Assembly (NCBI RefSeq): GCF_000002985.6
Contig: NC_003283.11
Span: forward strand, 1,860,001 to 1,924,000
Length of the DNA: 64,000 nt
Source of the DNA: Caenorhabditis elegans
Lineage: Eukaryota; Nematoda; Chromadorea; Rhabditida; Rhabditidae
Direction of reading: 5' to 3'
Part shown: piece after piece, positions 57,469 to 64,000 of the stretch
How the letters are laid out: every line of letters begins with the position of its first letter
How positions within the stretch are numbered: position 1 is the first letter of the stretch
Notes under the pieces: model-generated
The model's input: the letters and a program-made list of their open reading frames with translations, nothing else
The model's database searches: none
What the model was told of the DNA's origin: nothing
Position numbers and translations under genes: made by a program

Positions 57469-58747
57469 CTGAAAAATATTAGAGGATTATAAATTTAGAA
57501 AAAATGTTTCTAAAAAATTACATTTTCTGGCACATTTTTCGAAAACTCAATTGTTTTGACAGGTGTTTGAAAAAATCGAAAATTTCCGTTTTTCACCGAT
57601 TTTCATTTGCATTTTTATGAAAAACTCGAGAAGCTCTTTAAAATTGAACATTTAAAAAAAAATTTAGAAATTTTGATTTTAATCCGGTTTTCAGCAGGGT
57701 TAAAAAAAAATTGTCCGTACATTTCCGCGAAAAAATCGATTTTTCTGAGTGATACCGGCGCCGATATTGTAATCCAGACTTCCTTAATCACAAATCGTTG
57801 GTTTTATTAGAAGATCCTGGATGCTAGAAGTCGATTTCCTCGGTTTTCGACTGTTTTCTCTGTAAAATATTGATTTTTTGTTGGTTTTTACGCGGTATTT
57901 TTGAATTTCAAACCTTGATGTTGATAGAACATTGTGGATTGGCACTGTATTAATACTTTTAATCCGTTAATTCAATTTTATTACCTGAAAAACTATAAAT
58001 TTATAAGGAAAGTGAGATTTATGAATACATAAAATTAAAGAAAAAGCAAAATAAATAAATTTCCTACAGTACACATTAAAGGTGCACAGAAAAAATTCTC
58101 GAAAGTCTTAACGAAATTCAGCAAGTTTGCGGAGAATAAGAATAAAAATGAAAGGGCGAGAGTGAGAGAAATAGAGAAAGCAGAGAAGTGCGGAGGAGCG
58201 CGTTTGCTGTGAGAATTTTTTCACTTCATAGCTGTGCTACACAGGGGCCATAAATGTGCATTCAACACGTGATTTGATTGGTTTTTAATATTAAAAAAAG
58301 CGAAAATTAATATAGATTCACTGGAAGTTGATGTACTAAATGGAAAATGCATGAAAATCGATTTTAAGATTTTCCATTCGAGACCCAGAGATAATGTTGC
58401 GCTCTGCACCTTTAATGTGCACTGTAGAACATTTCTTTTTTTTGTTTTATTTTTCTTTAATTTTATGTATTCATAAAGCTCACTTTCCTTTTAAATTTAT
58501 TATTATTCAGATAACAAAATCAAAATTAACGGATTTAAATGATTAATACAGTGCAAATTCACAATGTGCCATCAACATCAAGGAAAAGTACGGTACTGTA
58601 GAATTAGGATTACTGTAGTCTGTGGAAAAATAAATTTTCGTTGTTTAAAGAGGAGAGGTTGGTGGAGTGTTTTTGAATACAATATCGAAAAAAAATTCTA
58701 GAACATTCTAGAACCTTCTTGGAAATTCAGAAAATATCTGGAGTAGG
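57469..58747. other. Intergenic DNA with a foldback (58015-58530)
   Basis: The left arm AGTGAGATTTATGAATACAT and its complement ATGTATTCATAAAGCTCACT, and TACAGTACACATTAAAGG with TTTAATGTGCACTGTAG, give a long inverted repeat. A possible but unsupported exon lies near 57773-57865 on the minus strand. Nothing else is seen. Confidence 0.55.
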
Positions 58748-59004
58748 GCTCCCATGCGGCGTCGCTCAAACGCCGCAAACGCCGCACCCATCGCCTCATC
58801 CAAATCTTTAAAGCGATGCGCGGAACCCAAAAAGTGTCGGACGGGAGCCAAGTTTGCACCAAATAGTGCGATAGGGTCTGTCACCATTTGGTGCAAATTT
58901 GGTTCCCGTCCGACACTTTTTGGGTTCCGCGCATCGCTTTAAAGATTTGGATGAGGCGATGGGTGCGGCGTTTGAGGCGTTTGAGCGACGCCGCATGGGA
59001 GCCC
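58748..59004. mobile_element. GC-rich near-perfect palindromic element, TA-flanked
   Basis: GGGCTCCCATGCGGCGTCGC at the left pairs with GCGACGCCGCATGGGAGCCC at the right. The arms are about 115-120 bases with few differences, and TA flanks both ends. Identical 60-residue open frames on the two strands are a by-product of the symmetry. Confidence 0.85.
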
Positions 59005-59321
59005 TAATCTGGAGAATCGACATCGTGGCGAGATCCATTGTGATGAGACCCATATTCTGAAAAATCGAAAAACTGACACCCTTGGTCCCGACCATTAATT
59101 GTAGGTTTTGAGCATGCTGAAATTGGTTTAAGAAACAATTTATCGAAAAAATTTTTAAAAAAGTCATAATTTTGTGAATAATAATTTGATATATTCACTA
59201 TTTTCACAAACTTTTCAGAAAACCTTTGCATTGAGTTCAAGTATTCATGCGGACAAAAGTTTTATTTCAATTTTTAAAAATCATTCATTGAAACAATTTA
59301 TACATGAGGAACATACGAAAA

Positions 59322-60205
59322 TTATTTGCCAACATTAGCTTTTGCATCAATGGTGTAACGAATAGCAGGGACTGGGACACCCGAGAAACTTCCATTTCCT
59401 TCATTCTTTATCTCCAAGTTAGCTGGGTAAGGGGAATAGAGCCCTTCATCAGCTTTACCGAATTTCTTGATAAATAGATCACCGTGCTCATATTCATAAT
59501 TGCTCGAATCGATTTCAAGCCCTGCTCCGTCAACTAAACGTTTTCCGTCATAACGGATGATTCTTTCTGTGTGTTTAACAATTTTCACGCCTTTCGATGC
59601 TCGAAAAACTTGGATTTTCACTCGAGCTCCTTCCTAAAACAGTTTAATTTATGTAAGCCTTCTAGGTAGGCACTCGAATGCCTACTTTGCGAAAAACCTT
59701 GCAAATCTAATTATAATTCGGAAATTAAAGGATTTCTCTTTTTTTTTAGGATTCGGTTAGTCATTTTTTAACAGAAAACGCACGTGGTGTCAGAGTGTCT
59801 CATTTTGGCTTGATCTACGCCGATCTTCAAAAAATGCGGGAGAAGAGACGCGTTTTCAACTGATTTTGCATGGCTAAGAACGTGCTGACGTCACATTTTT
59901 TTGGGCAAAAAATTACCGCATTATTTGTAGATCAAACCGTAGTGGGACAGCCTGGCACCATGTGAAAACGTTTAATCTGCCAAGAATTAGATCACTTTGA
60001 GCTTGAAAATAACATTGTTCAGCAAAATTCATGTTTAGGCTCTTAAATCTACTAGGCAGCCGAATGCCTATCTGCCTACTTTATGCCTGATTATGCCTAC
60101 GGATTATGTGAACCCATTTACCTTTACTTTCATCTGCGCAAGAGAAGCATAGGAAATGCCGAGAATAGCTAATAGGAGTACACATGAAAGAATTATTTGA
60201 TTCAT
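59322..60205 (-). CDS. Small secreted protein, unknown function (131 residues)
   Basis: Two minus-strand exons, 60205-60122 and 59633-59322, join in phase to 131 residues. The N-terminus MNQIILSCVLLLAILGISYA is a clear signal peptide. The mature part (about 110 residues) has no Cys and alternates hydrophobic and charged stretches: VKIQVFRASKGVKIVKHTER, GAGLEIDSSNYEYEHGDLFI and FGKADEGLYSPYPANLEIKN. DEGLYS after a hydrophobic strand recalls the F strand of Ig-like domains, suggesting a beta-sandwich, but this is weak. The intron contains a family A foldback. It is divergent from the secreted-protein gene at 60548, sharing about 340 bases of upstream DNA. Confidence 0.85.
59784..59962. repeat. 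Foldback family A copy
   Basis: CACGTGGTGTCAGAGTGTCT at the left pairs with CAGCCTGGCACCATGTG at the right, with GTGCTGACGTCACATT inside. It lies in the intron of the 131-residue secreted-protein gene. Confidence 0.8.
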
Positions 60206-60547
60206 TTTTACTTGTTTGAAAAAAGGAGCTTAAAAAAAAATGTCAAGTCAAATTTTTAAGGTATCTCTGTGCAGTACTCACGTAAGAGTGAGGACCTGTT
60301 TTTCAAAACAATATAGTCAACGTGGCTTAAAAACGTGGCCTGAATATGACACCGGAAACACAATTGAATATTATTACCTCATAGTATTTCCTATGTAGTC
60401 AATAAAAATTGTTTTTGTTGTAAGCCAAAAAGATAAAGTTAACTGTGCCCAAAACAAAAAACAGCAAACAGTGCGTTGCCATTTCTACTATAAATTGTTG
60501 CTCAGCGAGCATAAATATATCAGTTCGAATTCAACTTACAGAGAAAA

Positions 60548-61029
60548 ATGAATCGTGTCATCCTTTCTTCTGTTCTTCTGCTCGCAATTCTCGCCTACTC
60601 CAGTGCCGCTCCTGTTCAACAAAGCTTCTTGTTGGTATGTCAGGCACTGTTCAGGCCTCTGTGCCTGATTAGAGCATATTATTTGAATGTTACCTTGCCT
60701 ATCAATTAACATTTTTTGTGTAGCTTAACCAGATTTAGAATAGCCCAAATTAACAGAAGACTTCTAAAAAAACCAAAAAAAAAGTCACAGAGAAATAATA
60801 GTAATTTCTGGGATCTTCCAAATTTGCATTCATTTTACAGAGCCCATCTTCCGATGCTCCAAAGCTTCAAGATGTCCAGCAAGCTGTCCAATCCACGGAG
60901 GACCCAGATGAAGAATTCCTGAAACAATTCGGGGAAAAATACACTGGTATTCCGTCAAATGATGGTCCAGTTACCGGAGGAACCCGAATTTACACAGCAG
61001 TCTTTGAAACATTTGCCCCGGAAATTTAG
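60548..61029 (+). CDS. Small secreted protein, unknown function (91 residues)
   Basis: Exons 60548-60634 and 60841-61029 give 91 residues. The signal peptide is MNRVILSSVLLLAILAYSSA, much like those of the genes at 59322-60205 and 47654. The mature part is acidic and Cys-free: APVQQSFLLSPSSDAPKLQD, then STEDPDEEFLKQFGEKY, and the end YTAVFETFAPEI. A TATA-like CATAAATATA lies at about 60509-60518, some 35 bases upstream of the ATG, so the 5' UTR is short. Secreted short peptides of this type are common in nematodes; no family is recognised. Confidence 0.8.
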
Positions 61030-61346
61030 TGCTCCGATGACATTTTATTTTCAAAATAACTTGTTTTTTTTAATACGTTTCTATAAATTCTTTAACAAAT
61101 ATTTCAACGCATTTCTTTTTTTTTTGAAAAAAAACTTTTGAACAATATGCAGCACATTTTCTTTGAGAATTCAAAAAAATTTCCTTTTTCTCATTTTTTT
61201 TTAAATGAACGTTACCTTAACGGTGATTCTGCGCGCATTCTAGCATTCGGATAACAATTTTCATTTTTTTAAAGTGAACAAAAATCCAATTCGATTTTGA
61301 AATTGTTTTCCTGAAGTTTGTTTCATTCATCTTGGCTCATTTCTAC

Positions 61347-61354
61347 ATTGTCAT
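61347..61354 (+). promoter_or_regulatory. Candidate SKN-1 site upstream of gst-37
   Basis: ATTGTCAT matches the SKN-1 core consensus WWTRTCAT and lies about 270 bases upstream of the ATG. SKN-1 drives many C. elegans GST genes under oxidative stress. An eight-base degenerate match is common by chance, so this is suggestive only. Confidence 0.35.
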
Positions 61355-61521
61355 CATTTCCATGAAGTTCTGTGACAAATCGTGGCTCGAACTATTATGA
61401 AGATTTTCTCATACTGATCTCCATAGCTACGAGGCTCCAAACCACGTTTTGTCACAAAATACACGGCTCTAAAAAGATGACAAACAGAGAATTTGAACAC
61501 CAAAGAGCACAAAGTTTCACA

Positions 61522-61529
61522 TATAAAAG
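61522..61529 (+). promoter_or_regulatory. TATA box of gst-37
   Basis: TATAAAAG lies 92 bases upstream of the ATG, with a trans-splice-type acceptor (ATTTTCAG) two bases before the ATG. Confidence 0.5.
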
Positions 61530-61620
61530 GGCTCCCGCACTCAATTTTCAATTTTGTTATTTTTGCAGTACTTTCGTTTTCAAACGTTAGAGTTACTCCA
61601 CTAAGTCTACATTTTCAGCC

Positions 61621-62381
61621 ATGCCTACCTACAAGCTGACCTACTTCAACGTTCGCGGAATTGGCGAGCCAGCTCGTATTCTTTTCCAACTGGCAGGTGT
61701 TCCATTTGAGGACTACCGAATGACTCATGGAGACGGGACATGGGAAAAACTTAAAGACAGTGAGTTTCTGGGGAATCTAGGAAAAATCTAATTCCGGCTA
61801 AAATAAAATTGAAATTTTCTCGTTCAAAAAAAAATAATTCCAATATTTCCAAATAAAATATCATTTTTACAAGTCCCAGCCGTATTTCAGAGACCCCATT
61901 CGGAAAAGTCCCATTCCTCACAGTAGACGGATTGGAAATCCCACAGTCCCATGCTATAATCCGTTACCTTGGAAACAAGTTCGGCTACGCTGGACAAACC
62001 CCGGAGGAGAAGGCCTGGGTCGACGCGATTTGCGATCAAGTCAAGGACTTTATGGTTCCGTTCCGAGACCTCATTCTGGCTGAAATGGCTGGAAAGAAAC
62101 CTGATGAAATTGCCAAGCTCGCGAAGGAAACTTTTGTTCCAGGAAGAGATGCGTACTTTAAGAGCATCAACAAGATCCTTGGGAAGAGCAAGTCGGGATT
62201 TTTGGTTGGCGACAAGCTCACATTCGCCGATCTCGTTGTGGTTGAAAATGTTACTACACTAGAAAAGAACAAGCTGTTCAATGCATCGGAGCAACCAAAA
62301 TTGGCCGCTCTTCGGAAGAAGGTGTACGCGATTCCAGCAATTAAGAAGTGGGTCGCAAGTCGTCCAGATACTCAATATTAA
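61621..62381 (+). CDS. gst-37: Glutathione S-transferase, sigma-type nematode class
   Basis: GSTs conjugate glutathione to electrophiles and bind hydrophobic ligands in the cytosol. Exons 61621-61759 and 61891-62381 give 209 residues, the standard length for the nematode sigma-like class. The catalytic Tyr is at residue 8 in YKLTYFNVRGIGEPAR. The glutathione-binding PFGKVPFLTVDGLEIPQSHA, with Gln65-Ser66, is intact. The C-terminal helical domain follows (VGDKLTFADLVVVENVTTLE with the conserved N-capping box, LRKKVYAIPAIKKWVASRPD). There is no signal peptide. Identity as gst-37 (Y32G9A.1) is from locus recall. A TATA box and a possible SKN-1 site lie upstream. Confidence 0.92.
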
Positions 62382-62424
62382 TTTAATTTGAAAAAAACGA
62401 AAGGTGGTGTGGTCGAATTTTTTA

Positions 62425-62830
62425 ACTTGCTTTTTAGACTAAAAATTATCTTGTGACACCAAACTTCAAAATGAAACTTCTTGAAAAATTTTAAAAAAAA
62501 ATTTATGTCGGCTCAAAAAAGTGACCTAAAATTAGTTGCAGTTTGAAATTTGCCCAACTGTTAAAAGTTACCAAACATCGACTTTCAATGTACTGAAATC
62601 GAGTTTAAAATCAAACATAGTTAATTTATATTTTTAAAATTAGACGGTGATATCAAAAAAAGTTACTTTTCTTGCGGCATTGACAAGTCCGCCAAGTTTC
62701 AAATTTTAACTAATTTTAGGCCATTTTTTGAGCCGCCATAACTTTTTAATGAGAAATTTTCAAGGCGTTTTATGATGAAATTCGTTTTTTTCAGACAATT
62801 TCGATTCTAATAAAGAAATAAAAAAAATCG
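62425..62830. repeat. Intact foldback of the family split in mlt-4 intron 5
   Basis: CCTAAAATTAGTTGCAGTTTG and GTCGGCTCAAAAAAGTGACC at the left pair with CAAATTTTAACTAATTTTAGG and GGCCATTTTTTGAGCCGCC at the right. The centre carries TTAGACGGTGATATCAAAAA, as at 42124. It lies between gst-37 and the next gene. Confidence 0.75.
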
Positions 62831-63163
62831 AAACAAGTTTTATTGTTCAGTCTGATTGAAATGGGAAAAATAATAAAGATTTACTTTAGCAACCATTTGA
62901 AGTTCAAAAATTGACCCGTAAGATGTCGGCGGCTTAAAAAATTGCTAAGTTTTAGAACAATGATCAGACTCACTTTAGCATGTGAATTCATTTTTATTTT
63001 CATTTTCACCCTGCCGTATCTAAAGATCTCCGAATATTCGGAACACATACAAATGTTTCGCAGTGAATTTGAAAACCCAGCTTTCCAATTTTTTAAATTC
63101 TGTCATTGTCCAAAATTAAAAGATTAAAGATTTTTATTCAAAAACATATTCCTACACATTACA
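62831..63163. other. Intergenic DNA, nothing recognised
   Basis: AT-rich sequence between the foldback and the 3' end of the minus-strand gene. The open frame at 62942 on the + strand has no splice or start support and no recognisable features. Confidence 0.4.
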
Positions 63164-64000
63164 TCAATTACCAGTACTCTCAATGGGTTGAGTTTCATTT
63201 CTAAATTTACAATCTAGTAACCGCCTCTCAAACCGATCAAATATCCACGGCGGTATTTCTTCGCAGCGGATCATTCGTTGCTCATACACGTATTTGACAC
63301 GTTTCGTGACCGCTTCAATGAGTTGCTTTTCAAATGGCTCAGCTAGTCGTGTTTCGGTTAGGTCTCCTTTGTAAAAGGTCCTCCAGTTGCTGTTCAATTT
63401 GTTGTTGTCCACACTTCGGTAGTGTCTGAAAATTGGAAACTTGAGGGAAAACTAGTAAAACTTTTTAAAATGCCTGCCTGCCTATGCCTATCTGATGCCT
63501 AAAGAACACTATACTTACTGACGAGGAAAACCTGACCATTTTCAGATTTTTTTGAAGAAAAACAATAAAAAACTTACAGAACGTTCGTTTTTTATAAACA
63601 GCTTTAAAATCATGTATCTAGTCTAAAAAAAATATATAAATACATATATGTCTAAATCAGGGGTGTGCGGCAAATTTGCCAAATCTGCCGAGCTCGGCAA
63701 ATATTGGAAAAAGAGATTTACCGAATTTGCCGCGCTCGGCAAATTTTGAGATTTGCCGCACTCCTCTGGTCTAAATATAACATGTCTGTCAGAAAACTGT
63801 CAGAACTTTTTTAGTTCAAGCTAAAATGCACAATATAAAATAGGCAGGCATGTAGGCAACCAGCCGCAGGCACAGGCCCTCCAAGACTATCTTCATCATA
63901 CCTGACATAAGCAAATCTCTTCGGCACTGACATTACATGTGTCTCATCAAACTGCCTGCATGACCAATGATAGAACAAGAGAGCAACCATTTCTGGACGA
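63164..64000 (-). CDS. Glycosyltransferase family 92 (DUF23) protein, C-terminal part
   Basis: The gene runs off the right edge. Two minus-strand exons are visible: 64000-63902 (partial) and 63425-63164, with stop TGA at 63164-63166. They join in phase (AG|A) to read RPEMVALLFYHWSCRQFDET, VMSVPKRFAYVRHYRSVDNN and EKQLIEAVTKRVKYVYEQRM. The pattern of His-Trp, then VP...A.VRHYR, then a helix ending RVKYVYE, is typical of the C-terminus of DUF23/GT92 proteins, a family expanded in nematodes that includes the galactosyltransferase GALT-1. The catalytic DxD region would be outside the window. The intron contains GCCTGCCTGCCTATGCC and minisatellite G-like units. Confidence 0.7.
63470..63880. repeat. 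Minisatellite fragments in the GT92 gene intron
   Basis: The stretch contains GCCTGCCTGCCTATGCCTAT, a GGGGTGTGCGGCAAATTTGCC unit with CCGAGCTCGGCAAAT repeats (63660-63765), and TAGGCAGGCATGTAGGC near 63841. It shows no coding potential. Confidence 0.6.

Noticed and set aside
57773-57865. Possible upstream exon (ENSRKPRKSTSSIQDLL) of the minus-strand gene
   Set aside because: No donor gives a phase compatible with the next exon, so I did not include it.
58754-58942. Identical 62-codon open frames on both strands
   Set aside because: They arise from a near-perfect palindrome, so the same protein is read from both arms; there is no other support.
1-64000. CRISPR array, prophage or bacterial operon
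   Set aside because: The repeat arrays have no regular spacers, and the genes have introns and nematode splice signals throughout.

Overview
The window is nematode genomic DNA. I read it as Caenorhabditis elegans, left arm of chromosome V (region of clones T10B5 and Y32G9A). That placement rests on recognising the gene order and on recalled names; I made no database comparison. The support in the sequence is: short introns ending in TTTCAG, trans-splice-type acceptors just before several ATGs, AT-rich introns, abundant foldback (MITE-like) elements, short-tailed RTE-type retrotransposon fragments, a mariner fossil and a TTAGGC-type interstitial telomere tract.

Layout. 1-6.8 kb is repeat-rich DNA: small foldbacks, a 'CTCGGCCACCAA' tandem array and a 1.8-kb periodic A/T-tract block. 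6.8-15.2 kb is a compact block of essential housekeeping genes: a WDR43/UTP5-like Utp12-domain gene (-), knl-3 (+), a GNAT acetyltransferase gene (-) and cct-7 (+), arranged as divergent and convergent pairs. 16.2-22.2 kb is a two-Ig single-pass membrane protein gene (-) with repeat-filled introns. 22.2-35.6 kb has no gene I can support; nested foldbacks alternate with unique islands. 35.8-46.5 kb is the inversin gene mlt-4/nphp-2 (+), with a DAF-19-type X-box 174 bp upstream and one intron packed with nested transposons. 46.8 kb holds degenerate telomere hexamers. 47.6-53.5 kb is a tandem run of + strand genes: a secreted tandem-repeat protein, the serpin srp-3 and a haspin-like kinase with degraded catalytic residues and a frame break. 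53.6-57.5 kb is a minus-strand gene model interrupted by an in-frame TGA, with a dead mariner in its intron. 59.3-64 kb holds two small secreted-protein genes (divergent), the glutathione transferase gst-37 and the 3' end of a GT92 (DUF23) glycosyltransferase gene.

The genes do not form one pathway. They fall into a conserved cell-biology block (ribosome biogenesis, kinetochore, chaperonin), a cilium/ECM gene (inversin) and an arm-type accessory block (serpin, GST, haspin-like, secreted small proteins, GT92). I see no CRISPR, operon-type defence island or prophage. The most useful second looks are the X-box at mlt-4, the HSF-type element at cct-7, the broken haspin-like and TGA-interrupted models, the foldback-derived C-terminus of the WDR43-like protein, and the nested transposon stack in the mlt-4 intron.
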